Shown here: positions 38,209-47,104 of the stretch, piece by piece | Layout of the letters: the number at the start of each line of letters is the position of its first letter | How positions within the stretch are numbered: the stretch's first letter is position 1 | Assembly (NCBI GenBank): GCA_024642065.1 | Contig: JAHEBW010000001.1 | Span: 62,001 to 126,000, forward strand | Length of the DNA: 64,000 nt | Origin: Polynucleobacter sp. | GTDB lineage: Bacteria; Pseudomonadota; Gammaproteobacteria; Burkholderiales; Burkholderiaceae | Reading direction: 5' to 3' | The notes under the pieces: model-generated | Told to the model about the DNA's origin: nothing | Database searches by the model: none | Seen by the model: the letters and a program-made list of their open reading frames with translations, nothing else | Position numbers and translations under genes: made by a program

Positions 38209-38655
38209 TTAAGAATGAATCAAAGGCTGATTTTCTTCGGGCTCAAGTTCTTCCCAAGTGCTATCACCTAGTTTTTTAACTGTTAGCTTAAATGTCCAAT
38301 GCTCAGGAACACCACAGGTCCATTCTTTAGGGCCAGTTTGAATGAGCACATTGGTTTGTTGGCGATGATCAAAATACAGATGGTATATCTTGCCATGCAG
38401 AGGAATAAAAAAGAATTTAGCGGCGTGAACTTGCTCCGTCACATCTAGTCTTGATTGCAAGGCCTTCGCTTGTTTCATCAGGACATTAGCTTGCTCCATG
38501 ATGCGGTCATATTCATGCTTGGCATTTTGGCGGGCAACGTTGACTGCCTTATCTTTTTCTTCGGTGACTTGAATAGGTGCAAAGACTGGTGACCCTACTT
38601 CCATAGGATATTCAATACTGGCATGGCGAGCTGGATCGGTATCTTCAATGCGCAT
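38209..38655 (-). CDS. DUF2452-like protein
   Basis: EQANVLMKQAKALQSRLDVTEQVHAAKFFFIPLHGKIYHLYFD...WTCGVPEHWTF, recognised from memory as that family. Confidence 0.7.
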   Translation of the reverse strand: MRIEDTDPARHASIEYPMEVGSPVFAPIQVTEEKDKAVNVARQNAKHEYDRIMEQANVLMKQAKALQSRLDVTEQVHAAKFFFIPLHGKIYHLYFDHRQQTNVLIQTGPKEWTCGVPEHWTFKLTVKKLGDSTWEELEPEENQPLIHS

Positions 38656-38809
38656 TTAAGTCCCCGTTATACAAGCTAAAAGCTAATTTTTTATAGTTTT
38701 TAGATTATATGAATATCAGTGATTTTTTGCTTGAACCCCTTGAATTTCCTCCTCTTAGGGCTTGTAAACAGGATTTCTTAATTCACTCCATAATGAGGAT
38801 TACTTACTA

Positions 38810-39244
38810 TTGTTGGTACTGCAATCAATGAATCAGAGTCATAGCCAAACTGAGAACTGTAATCAGTCCGAAACACTTAAAGTCTTATATGACGGCGCAT
38901 GCCCTATGTGTCGCACTGAGATTGCACATGTGAAAGGGTTGGCCAATAAAACTCCTGCAAGTGGCTTGATGTTTATTGATATCAGTAGCAATGACTCCCA
39001 ATTAGCCTGTTACCAAGATGATAAAGAGCAACTTTTAGCCAGATTTCATGTGGAACGGATGGATGGCTCAAGGATGGATGGAGCCCAAGCATTTGTTGCT
39101 ATGTGGGAGCGATTGCCAGGCTGGCAATGGCTAGCTAGATTTTCAAAAATACTAGGGATGCTTTTTTTGATGGAATTAGCTTATAAGGGCTTTTTAAAAA
39201 TTCGCCCTTCTATTCAGTCCCTGGTTCGCCGCTTCGCTAAATAA
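38810..39244 (+). CDS. DUF393 thiol-disulfide oxidoreductase-like protein
   Basis: LKVLYDGACPMCRTEIAHVKG (CPMC) and DGAQAFVAMWERLPGWQWLARF. Confidence 0.85.
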   Translation: MLVLQSMNQSHSQTENCNQSETLKVLYDGACPMCRTEIAHVKGLANKTPASGLMFIDISSNDSQLACYQDDKEQLLARFHVERMDGSRMDGAQAFVAMWERLPGWQWLARFSKILGMLFLMELAYKGFLKIRPSIQSLVRRFAK

Positions 39245-39257
39245 TGATCTAGTTAGC

Positions 39258-39641
39258 TTATCTCATTTGATTGAGCGTATCAGCATCAACAATGAGTCTC
39301 ACTCCCAAAGAACCTGATTGATTCATGACTGGAGATTTTCTTAAACCAATCTCTAAGCTCTTGATTGGTGCATAAGTGGCACATGCACGAACAATCCGCG
39401 TCATCAGTCTTTCTTGAGTTTCGTAACGGCCCTCACGAGCCAATCGATCAATCTCTTTTATCAATGGATCGTAGTCAAAGACATGTTTCATATGGTCTTG
39501 TTCAATCAATACAAGCTCAGAATCGAACCATAGAGTTAGATCCAGAAGATGTTGATCTGGAATGAGGTCACCCTTTGCATACGTCCCGATCTGGGTCGTA
39601 AGAATAAGATCTCTTAATTCAATGCTGGCTTGAGTAGTCAT
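39258..39641 (-). CDS. Dihydroneopterin aldolase-like (FolB family)
   Basis: IELRDLILTTQIGTYAKGDLIPDQHLLDLTLWFDSEL...RETQERLMTRIV-type pattern; start assigned to MTTQAS. Confidence 0.75.
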   Translation of the reverse strand: MTTQASIELRDLILTTQIGTYAKGDLIPDQHLLDLTLWFDSELVLIEQDHMKHVFDYDPLIKEIDRLAREGRYETQERLMTRIVRACATYAPIKSLEIGLRKSPVMNQSGSLGVRLIVDADTLNQMR

Positions 39642-39648
39642 GAAGTGA

Positions 39649-39834
39649 TTATGAATTTTTATTATTTTCGTCAGATTTTGGAGTTGGATCACTTGAACTA
39701 TTCGATGGCTCATTCATTTTCAATGGAGGGTGAACCATTTTTTCACCGTTCCATACTTGTCCACACCAGCACTCACCTTGAGCATTGATGATGCAAACCC
39801 CTGATCCACAACAGCGCTTATCTACAGAGCTCAC
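39649..39834 (-). CDS. Small Cys-rich hypothetical protein
   Basis: 61-aa MSSVDKRCCGSGVCIINAQGECWCGQVWNGEKMVHPPL; CCxxxxC...CxC pattern suggests a metal-binding small protein; ends just before the likely folB-like start. Confidence 0.6.
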   Translation of the reverse strand: MSSVDKRCCGSGVCIINAQGECWCGQVWNGEKMVHPPLKMNEPSNSSSDPTPKSDENNKNS

Positions 39835-40019
39835 ATCAACCTCCTATAAAAATGTCTCAACTGAGATCAAACTGGACACCATCTTAGTCTGTTTTGAAGA
39901 TGTGCGCTCTGCACTTAACTTACACACTCAAAGAAGGATTAACGTTCACCGAACTTGATTAACAGCCAATTTCCAACTACAAACCAAGAGAACATTCATA
40001 AACCCAAAAAAATAACAGC

Positions 40020-40655
40020 TTATTTTTCTAACAATGGATTAATGACTGACTGTGCATGTTGAAATTCTTTTTCAGAAAACATGTCAGGTTTATTGAGATA
40101 CTCAATAATCCAATCTATCGTATCCAGACCCCAAAATACTTGTTGATCAATTCTTATGCTGGGCACACCAAATACAGCATGATCGGCAGCGTTTTGCGTT
40201 GATTGAATCAGAGCTTGCTTGACATTGTCATCAACTGGTTTTGGGGTATTTGCCGGCAATCCAATCGCTTCACAAAAGCCTGCCCACTCAATCTCGGGAT
40301 CATGCCCCTGTCCCCAAACAAAATCAAAGGCTTTATCAAGCATAGCTAAATCAGCGTTGTGCTGAAGCAGCAAACGCTGTGCTGGCGCCGAGGCAAAAGG
40401 ATGGCGTTTGGGAAATTGAAATGGCAGATTTAGCTTTCGAGCTTTCCATACGCAAAATTGGTAGGTATGTATTCGTTTCTCTGGCACCTCAGCAGGGCCA
40501 CGATTATCTTGAAGTCTCAGTAGGCCTGGGAAAAAAATAGGTGTTGGAATGAGCTCTAATTTCTCTTCTAACACTTTTCTTGATTTTAGAAAAAGATAGG
40601 CATACGGTGAAATGATGTCGTAATAGAAATAGGCTTTAGTTTTCATATTCATCAA
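40020..40655 (-). CDS. DsbA-family 2-hydroxychromene-2-carboxylate isomerase-like protein
   Basis: KAYFYYDIISPYAYLFLKS, QDNRGPAEVPEKRIHTYQFCVWKA, AVFGVPSIRIDQQVFWGLDTIDWI. Confidence 0.85.
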   Translation of the reverse strand: MMNMKTKAYFYYDIISPYAYLFLKSRKVLEEKLELIPTPIFFPGLLRLQDNRGPAEVPEKRIHTYQFCVWKARKLNLPFQFPKRHPFASAPAQRLLLQHNADLAMLDKAFDFVWGQGHDPEIEWAGFCEAIGLPANTPKPVDDNVKQALIQSTQNAADHAVFGVPSIRIDQQVFWGLDTIDWIIEYLNKPDMFSEKEFQHAQSVINPLLEK

Positions 40656-40665
40656 TTAAGTAAAT

Positions 40666-41361
40666 TTAGTTTCTTCCTTTTTTTACGCTTTTAACTCTTT
40701 CTACCACCTGAGTTATATAAGTAGCACAAAGTTTTGCGGAATCTTCTTTAAACATTTTTATACGGTGCGTGTTTTCTAAAATGAGTAAGCCCACACAATG
40801 TGCAAAAAAAGCAGTGACCTCCTCTTTTGCAACTTTTGGTGATGCTCCCAATTCTAGTAAAGCATGCTCAAAATGCAGTAATGAATCTCTTAGCCTGGTA
40901 TTTAATGTTGTGTTGAGATCTGGTGTTAAGCCATAAGGCCTAGCGCCTCCAAATAAATAAAATCCAAGATCTAAATCTCTTGGGTTTGAAGCGTAAAACT
41001 CATAGAACCCCAATGCAGATCGCTCTACCCTTTGCGTTGCAGATTTAGCACCGCCGATGCTCTTATTAACAGCATCATTCAAGCGCTCTAATGAATCAGA
41101 CAACAGGGCACCATATATTTCTTCTTTGGCCGTGAAATATGAATAAATGGCTCCTGGCGTATACCCTGCTCGTTTAGCAATTTCTCTAACGCTAGCCCCT
41201 TCTAAACCATACTCTTCGAATACTTCTTTGGCTGCAGCCAAGATGTGTGCTTTTTTAGCATCACTAACAATCGCTAAGCGATCCTTACGCGCCTTTAGCG
41301 CATTAGGCACCTTAGGCGCTTTTTCTTTGCTGGAATCTTTCAAGTTAGATGTCTGTCTCAT
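40666..41361 (-). CDS. TetR/AcrR-family regulator
   Basis: ILAAAKEVFEEYGLEGASVREIAKRAGYTPGAIYSYFTAKEEIYGALL HTH. Confidence 0.93.
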   Translation of the reverse strand: MRQTSNLKDSSKEKAPKVPNALKARKDRLAIVSDAKKAHILAAAKEVFEEYGLEGASVREIAKRAGYTPGAIYSYFTAKEEIYGALLSDSLERLNDAVNKSIGGAKSATQRVERSALGFYEFYASNPRDLDLGFYLFGGARPYGLTPDLNTTLNTRLRDSLLHFEHALLELGASPKVAKEEVTAFFAHCVGLLILENTHRIKMFKEDSAKLCATYITQVVERVKSVKKGRN

Positions 41362-41450
41362 ACTTGTTATTTTACCTAAATTTAAACAATTGACAATAAA
41401 TTGAACGATGTTTAATATTTAAATGAATTAAGCGCCAGAAAGCCAAAATC

Positions 41451-43019
41451 ATGTTGATGTCAGCCAAAGAATATGAAGAATCACTCCGCCAATACAAGCC
41501 CAAAGTGTTTGTTGACGGACGACGTGTTGAATCGGTTGTCGATGAGCCTGCGTTCCGACCAGGGGTTAATGCTGTTGGCCTAACCTATGACTACGCTCTT
41601 CGCCCAGAATATGCGCCGATTATGACGGCTACTCAAAATAGCACTGGTGAGCTTGTTAATCGCTTTGTTCACATTAATACCAGCAGTGGCGATTTGTTAA
41701 ACAAACTCGAAGCAGTTCGTCTTGTCTGCCAAGAAACAGGTTGTGCGCAACGTTACCTGACTCATGATGCATTGAATGCGATTCATCAAGTATCCGCACG
41801 AATAGATGATGCAAAAGGCACAACCGAACATCGTGAAAAATTCGCTGCTTATCTTCATGATGTTCAAAAGCGCGATTTAACTTTAGGTATTGCTATGACT
41901 GATGCCAAAGGTGATCGAAGCAAACGCCCTCATGAACAAGGCAATATCGATGCTTATGTCCATGTCACTCGACGTGATGGCAAAGGTATTTGGATTTCAG
42001 GAACAAAGGCTATTGTTACTGGCGCACCATATATGCATGAGTTTCTAGTGATGCCTTGCCGGAATATGAGCAAAGAGGATGCTGAATTTGCTGTTTGCTG
42101 TGCTGTGCCGGTTGATGCTGAAGGTGTCACCATTGTTGCTCGTCCAGCAGGACGTCCAGGTGAAAAGGCAGCGTTATTTTCAAATAAATATGGTCAATCT
42201 ACTGGCGTAGTTATTTTTGAGAATGTGTTCGTACCTTGGGACAAAGTTTTTTACGCTGACGAATGGGAACACACTGGGTATATGACATACAACTATGCCA
42301 CCCATCATCGTCATAGTTGTATTGGTGCGCGCGCAGGATTTGGTGATTTATTAATTGGAGCTGGCGCATTGATGTGTGAAGCCAATGGCTTTGATCCAGG
42401 TGAGGAGCATCATTTACGCGATCAGATGGTTGAGCTGATTAAGATTACTGAGGGCTTTTATGCTTGCGGTGTAGCTGCCTCTGTGTATGCAACGCAAGAT
42501 GTTCCTGCGCAAAGCTTTGTGCCAGATCCTGTATTTGCCAATATCGGAAAACTATTATTAGCAACTCAAATCTATGACATGCATAAGATTGCTCATTATG
42601 TGTCTGGTGGATTAATTGTGGCATTACCAGGACCTGATGAAGATCACAACCCTGAAACCGCCGCGAAACTAAGTGATGTGCTTCGCGCTAACAGTAGCAT
42701 TCCTTATGAAAAACGTATTGAAACTGCTCGTTTCATTGAGGATCTAACTGCCTCTTATCAAGGTGGTTGGTATTCAGTGATTAGCTTGCATGGTGGAGGC
42801 TCACCTGAAGCGATGAAACGTGAAATCTACCGCAACTATCCCGTAGGCTCAAAAGTAAAACTAGCTGAACGCTTGTTAGATAGAGGATTATCTAACGATC
42901 CTAATCGCACCATCACACAAAACACACAACCAGGAAAATGCTGTACTCAAGGGTGCACTACTCCAGGAGCGCCAGTGATGGTTGATTTGCCTGATTTACC
43001 TTCAAAAGGATCATCGTGA
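41451..43019 (+). CDS. 4-hydroxyphenylacetate 3-monooxygenase family (HpaB-like) flavin-dependent oxygenase
   Basis: RPGVNAVGLTYDYALRPEYAPIMTA, NRFVHINTSSGDLLNKLEAVRLVCQETGCAQRYLTHDALN, VIFENVFVPWDKVFYADEWE. Confidence 0.88.
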   Translation: MLMSAKEYEESLRQYKPKVFVDGRRVESVVDEPAFRPGVNAVGLTYDYALRPEYAPIMTATQNSTGELVNRFVHINTSSGDLLNKLEAVRLVCQETGCAQRYLTHDALNAIHQVSARIDDAKGTTEHREKFAAYLHDVQKRDLTLGIAMTDAKGDRSKRPHEQGNIDAYVHVTRRDGKGIWISGTKAIVTGAPYMHEFLVMPCRNMSKEDAEFAVCCAVPVDAEGVTIVARPAGRPGEKAALFSNKYGQSTGVVIFENVFVPWDKVFYADEWEHTGYMTYNYATHHRHSCIGARAGFGDLLIGAGALMCEANGFDPGEEHHLRDQMVELIKITEGFYACGVAASVYATQDVPAQSFVPDPVFANIGKLLLATQIYDMHKIAHYVSGGLIVALPGPDEDHNPETAAKLSDVLRANSSIPYEKRIETARFIEDLTASYQGGWYSVISLHGGGSPEAMKREIYRNYPVGSKVKLAERLLDRGLSNDPNRTITQNTQPGKCCTQGCTTPGAPVMVDLPDLPSKGSS

Positions 43020-43090
43020 GTTGAGGATCAAAAAGATCGCTCACAGCTTATTACTATCAGATACCTTGGGAATATTAGGCCAATAGAGTT

Positions 43091-43167
43091 TGGCCTGCCC
43101 AGCACGATTCGAACGTGCGACCTACGCCTTAGAAGGGCGGTGCTCTATCCAGCTGAGCTATGGGCAG
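43091..43167 (-). tRNA. tRNA-Arg (anticodon TCT)
   Basis: Reverse complement CTGCCCATAGCTCAGCTGGATAGAGCACCGCCCTTCTAAGGCGTAGGTCGCACGTTCGAATCGTGCTGGGCAGGCCA folds as cloverleaf; anticodon loop CTTCTAA; CCA encoded. Confidence 0.95.
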
Positions 43168-43284
43168 TCTTTGATATGAAATGAGATTATAGCGGAGGTC
43201 TGGTATTGGAGAGTATTCCAGTTTGTTACTTGATTTGGCGGCTACAACTAGAATATATCTTTACTACCTTAATTGATCGCCAAT

Positions 43285-43635
43285 ATGTCTATCAAGATTT
43301 ATCACAACACTAAATGCAAAACATCACGTGATGTTTTAGAAATGATTCGCAATAAGGGTATTGAACCTGAAGTGATTATGTATTTAGAGACACCACCTAC
43401 CGAAACTGAATTACGTTCTTTGATTAAAAAGACTGGCGGCTCAGTGCGAGACATTCTTCGTCAAAAAGGCACACCCTATGATGAGTTAGATTTAGGGAAC
43501 CCAAAGTGGACCGATGAAGAACTGATTCAATTTATGCTTCAGCACCCCATCCTAATGAACCGCCCGATTGTTAGCAATTCAACAAAAGCTCGCCTTTGCA
43601 GACCCATTGAGACTGTTTTAGAACTATTGCCGTAA
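43285..43635 (+). CDS. Arsenate reductase, glutaredoxin/ArsC-Spx type
   Basis: IKIYHNTKCKTSRDVLEMIRNKGIEPEVIMYLETPPTETELRSLI, QFMLQHPILMNRPIV; close to E. coli ArsC from memory. Confidence 0.88.
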   Translation: MSIKIYHNTKCKTSRDVLEMIRNKGIEPEVIMYLETPPTETELRSLIKKTGGSVRDILRQKGTPYDELDLGNPKWTDEELIQFMLQHPILMNRPIVSNSTKARLCRPIETVLELLP

Positions 43636-43767
43636 GTTTTGCGTTGGCTTTGCCTGAGATGTTCTAGACATTTTTGGCACCAATTTATGGCATTTTTTCT
43701 TATTGCCCCACTTGAGATAGCCGGATAGGCTTGAGTATCAAATACAGATTTTTCAAGGGAGAGAAAA

Positions 43768-43971
43768 ATGGGTGAACTAGAAAAAGATGGTGACAAAAAA
43801 CTATTATCGTTTGCGGAAGGCGGCAATATCAAGCTCGATAGCCTGGGTGAAATGAGCTACGATGATTTAGAAGTTCTTTGTAATCAGTTACTTCAGTGGA
43901 AGTTGTTTGTTGCGAACCGCGAGTTTGTTGGCGAAGCCATTGGGCAATACATGACTAGTTCACTCAACTAA
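43768..43971 (+). CDS. Small hypothetical protein related to 17021..17218 product
   Basis: 67 aa; GNIKLDSLGEMSYDDLEVLCNQLLQW aligns ungapped with GTIGLINFKELPYEDLEELLEEIKKW; gggag-type RBS upstream (caagggagagaaaaATG). Confidence 0.75.
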   Translation: MGELEKDGDKKLLSFAEGGNIKLDSLGEMSYDDLEVLCNQLLQWKLFVANREFVGEAIGQYMTSSLN

Positions 43972-44000
43972 TTTTTGCGTCTTGGACAAGAAATCCAGCC

Positions 44001-44492
44001 TCAAGCGCTGGCTTGTCCGCCCTGTTGCAATGGCTTACCACCCGGTTGATCAGCTACAGATCTCATTAAAGTCAAAATTTCCCTAGGCAATGCAGCTGCA
44101 CCATCTCTAAGACCCATTCTTAACTCGGGCACATATTTACTGATTTCATCAGATCCATAAAACTTCATAGAGCAATTAGTAAAGCGTCTTTTATTTAGCT
44201 TATCGATATCTAATATTTCAATATCTTTGTGTCGAGGGTCAGCGCAAATCGAAGCCCAGATAGGCGCAATAGTGGCTGGGTAACCTTCAAGAATTTGACC
44301 GTAAATACCATTGTCGTAAAACAAGACACCAGTGACTGCCGAATTTTTATTCCGGTGAACTGCGCCTTCCAATAAGTTCATCAAGCCCAAGATGCCAACA
44401 TCTTGACTGGCTTTACTGATGTAACTTAATTCAATGAGCTGCTCTGGATTAAAGCTGGAGAAATCGATTTGTGAATCTTCTAAAAATGCCAT
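44001..44492 (-). CDS. BLUF-domain (blue-light FAD sensor) protein
   Basis: LIELSYISKASQDV, HRNKNSAVTGVLFYDNGIYGQILEGYPATIAPIWASICADPRHKDIEIL, RRFTNCSMKF: Tyr, Asn and Gln of BLUF conserved. Confidence 0.88.
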   Translation of the reverse strand: MAFLEDSQIDFSSFNPEQLIELSYISKASQDVGILGLMNLLEGAVHRNKNSAVTGVLFYDNGIYGQILEGYPATIAPIWASICADPRHKDIEILDIDKLNKRRFTNCSMKFYGSDEISKYVPELRMGLRDGAAALPREILTLMRSVADQPGGKPLQQGGQASA

Positions 44493-44691
44493 CTGGTACT
44501 TACTAATTAAACGTATAAATATTATGGTTATTTTAATAATTTAATTAGACAAAAGCATCAGGATTAGCCCTACGTCTAAGGCATAAATTAGACAAATTTT
44601 GAGAAAGATCAAATAGCCTGGAACACTGGCATCAAGCTAGTTTGGTTCTTTGTTTACTTTTGAGGATATATCACTTAAGCAGAAAGCTAAG

Positions 44692-44768
44692 TGGTCGGAG
44701 TACAAGGATTCGAACCTTGGACCCCCTGGTCCCAAACCAGGTGCGCTACCAGACTGCGCCACACTCCG
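44692..44768 (-). tRNA. tRNA-Pro (anticodon TGG)
   Basis: Reverse complement CGGAGTGTGGCGCAGTCTGGTAGCGCACCTGGTTTGGGACCAGGGGGTCCAAGGTTCGAATCCTTGTACTCCGACCA; loop TTTGGGA. Confidence 0.96.
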
Positions 44769-44887
44769 ACTAAGACCAACATTGTAACCTATGGGCCCTT
44801 CATTGGCAAATATATTGATCTGCCACAGAGCTAAAAGCAGCTCTAAACGACTGTAATTGTTGGGTTTTTAAGTGCTACTAGAGTGGA

Positions 44888-46234
44888 TTAAACAGGCACA
44901 ACTGCTGCTATTTTTTGGGCCAAATCTTTCGATTGCTGAGCATTTTGTGCTTCCACCATGACACGCAATAAAGGCTCAGTACCCGAGGCTCTGATTAATA
45001 CACGGCCAGTGCCGTTGAGTTCTTTTTCAGCTTGTTGAACTGCTGCTTTGAGTTTGGCATCTGATTGCCAGTCATAACCTTGTTTGTAACGAACATTGTT
45101 TAATGTCTGCGGGAACAAAGTAACTTTTTGTAAAAGCTCAGCCAAACTTTGATGGCTTTGCTTCATGGCAGATAACACTTGAAGTGCAGCAACGATGCCG
45201 TCACCCGTGGTGTGTTTATCTAAACAAATCAGATGGCCCGAACCTTCACCACCTAATAACCAAGACTTTTCTTTTAATTGCTCAAGCACATATCTATCGC
45301 CCACCTTGGCGCGTAAAAAGCCAATGCCTTCTGCTTGAATGGCTTGCTCAATAGCTAAGTTAGTCATGAGTGTACCAACAACGCCCTCCACTTTTTCGCC
45401 AGCATCTTTTCTAGCTTTAGCGATCAAGTAAAGAAGCTCATCACCATTGAAGAGTCTGCCAGTATGGTCAACTAACTGAAGACGATCAGCATCACCGTCC
45501 AGGGCAATACCTAAATGCGCTTTTTCTTCTTTAACTTTTTCAATCAATGCTTGAGGGGCTGTAGCACCTACACCATCATTGATATTTTTACCGTTTGGAT
45601 GGATACCAATCGATACCACCTCAGCACCTAACTCATGAAAGACATGAGGAGCAATGTGATACGCCGCACCGTGCGCACAATCCACCACCAACTTCAAACC
45701 ATGCAAGTTCAAGTGATTAGGGAAAGTGCTTTTACAAAATTCGATATATCTACCAGTTGCATCATCTAAACGTTTGGCTTTACCCAAGCGTGCAGAGTCG
45801 ACGCAATTCATGGGCTCATTCAGTGCAGCCTCAATCTCTAATTCAACAGCATCATCTAATTTGTCACCATTGGCAGAAAAGAATTTAATGCCGTTATCGT
45901 GATAAGGATTGTGTGAAGCAGAGATCACCACACCCGCTGATAGTCTTAATGTCCTAGTGAGGTAAGCAATCGCTGGTGTAGGCATTGGGCCACACAACAT
46001 CACATCAACACCAGCTGCTGAGAAACCAGCTTCTAAAGCTGCTTCAAGTAAGTAACCAGATACACGCGTATCTTTACCAATCAATACAACTGGCTTGCCG
46101 TGAGCATGATTTTGAGAATGCTTGGCCAAGACTTGTCCAGCCGCATATCCTAAGCGCATTACAAAATCAGGAATAATCGGAAATTGACCGACTTCCCCAC
46201 GAATTCCATCTGTACCGAAATATTGACGTGTCAT
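44888..46234 (-). CDS. glmM: Phosphoglucosamine mutase
   Basis: [59 protein letters not shown]. Confidence 0.97.
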   Translation of the reverse strand: MTRQYFGTDGIRGEVGQFPIIPDFVMRLGYAAGQVLAKHSQNHAHGKPVVLIGKDTRVSGYLLEAALEAGFSAAGVDVMLCGPMPTPAIAYLTRTLRLSAGVVISASHNPYHDNGIKFFSANGDKLDDAVELEIEAALNEPMNCVDSARLGKAKRLDDATGRYIEFCKSTFPNHLNLHGLKLVVDCAHGAAYHIAPHVFHELGAEVVSIGIHPNGKNINDGVGATAPQALIEKVKEEKAHLGIALDGDADRLQLVDHTGRLFNGDELLYLIAKARKDAGEKVEGVVGTLMTNLAIEQAIQAEGIGFLRAKVGDRYVLEQLKEKSWLLGGEGSGHLICLDKHTTGDGIVAALQVLSAMKQSHQSLAELLQKVTLFPQTLNNVRYKQGYDWQSDAKLKAAVQQAEKELNGTGRVLIRASGTEPLLRVMVEAQNAQQSKDLAQKIAAVVPV

Positions 46235-46243
46235 ATATGTATT

Positions 46244-47104
46244 TTATAAGTATTCTTGAGCGGCTGACCAAATTTTGACTGCATCCACAGTTTCAGCCAC
46301 ATCATGCACGCGAACGATCTTGGCGCCCCGTTCAACCGCCATCTGAGCAGCACTGACGCTAGCCGTCACTCGATGCCCGATATCTCTGCCAGTAATTTGA
46401 CCCAAACTATTTTTTCTGGAGATGCCAGCGACTACTGCAAAGTCATGTTGGCAGAATTGATGGAACTGAGCCAACATGGTCATATTGTGTTCAAGCGTTT
46501 TGCCAAAACCAAAACCTGGATCAATTGCGATGCGTTGTCGATCAATGCCTTCATCCTCTAGAGCAACACAGCGCTCCATTAAGAAACCATTCACCTCTGA
46601 AATAACATTGTCGTAATGCGGATCGAACTGCATCGTTGTTGGATCTTTTTGCATATGCATCAAGATCAAACCACACTGACTATTTGAAATAGCTTCTATC
46701 GCATGAGGCTGCCTAAAAGCCCAAATGTCATTAATGCAATCAACGCCCAAATCAATAGCGGCTGACATCACTTTGGCTTTGTAGGTGTCAACTGAGATCG
46801 CAACAGATGCTCCCTTAAGACCTTCCAATACCGGCATCACACGATCAAGCTCTTCTTGTAAAGAGAGTGGCTCTGATCCAGGGCGACTCGACTCACCACC
46901 CACATCAATCATTTCTGCGCCCTCAGAGATCAACTGCTCAGCATGACGCAATGCTGCATCACGGCCAGCATACTGACCACCATCAGAAAATGAATCCGGT
47001 GTGACGTTCAAGATCCCCATCACCACTGGTGAGGTTCTTTGCGTCCAATCAAAAAGAAAACGCCCGCAGCGCCATGCCACGGGCGTTATATGTTGCTTCA
47101 CCAT
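46244..47104 (-). CDS. folP: Dihydropteroate synthase
   Basis: VMGILNVTPDSFSDGGQY, IDVGGESSRPGSEPLS, IDPGFGFGKTLEHN. Confidence 0.97.
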   Translation of the reverse strand: MVKQHITPVAWRCGRFLFDWTQRTSPVVMGILNVTPDSFSDGGQYAGRDAALRHAEQLISEGAEMIDVGGESSRPGSEPLSLQEELDRVMPVLEGLKGASVAISVDTYKAKVMSAAIDLGVDCINDIWAFRQPHAIEAISNSQCGLILMHMQKDPTTMQFDPHYDNVISEVNGFLMERCVALEDEGIDRQRIAIDPGFGFGKTLEHNMTMLAQFHQFCQHDFAVVAGISRKNSLGQITGRDIGHRVTASVSAAQMAVERGAKIVRVHDVAETVDAVKIWSAAQEYL

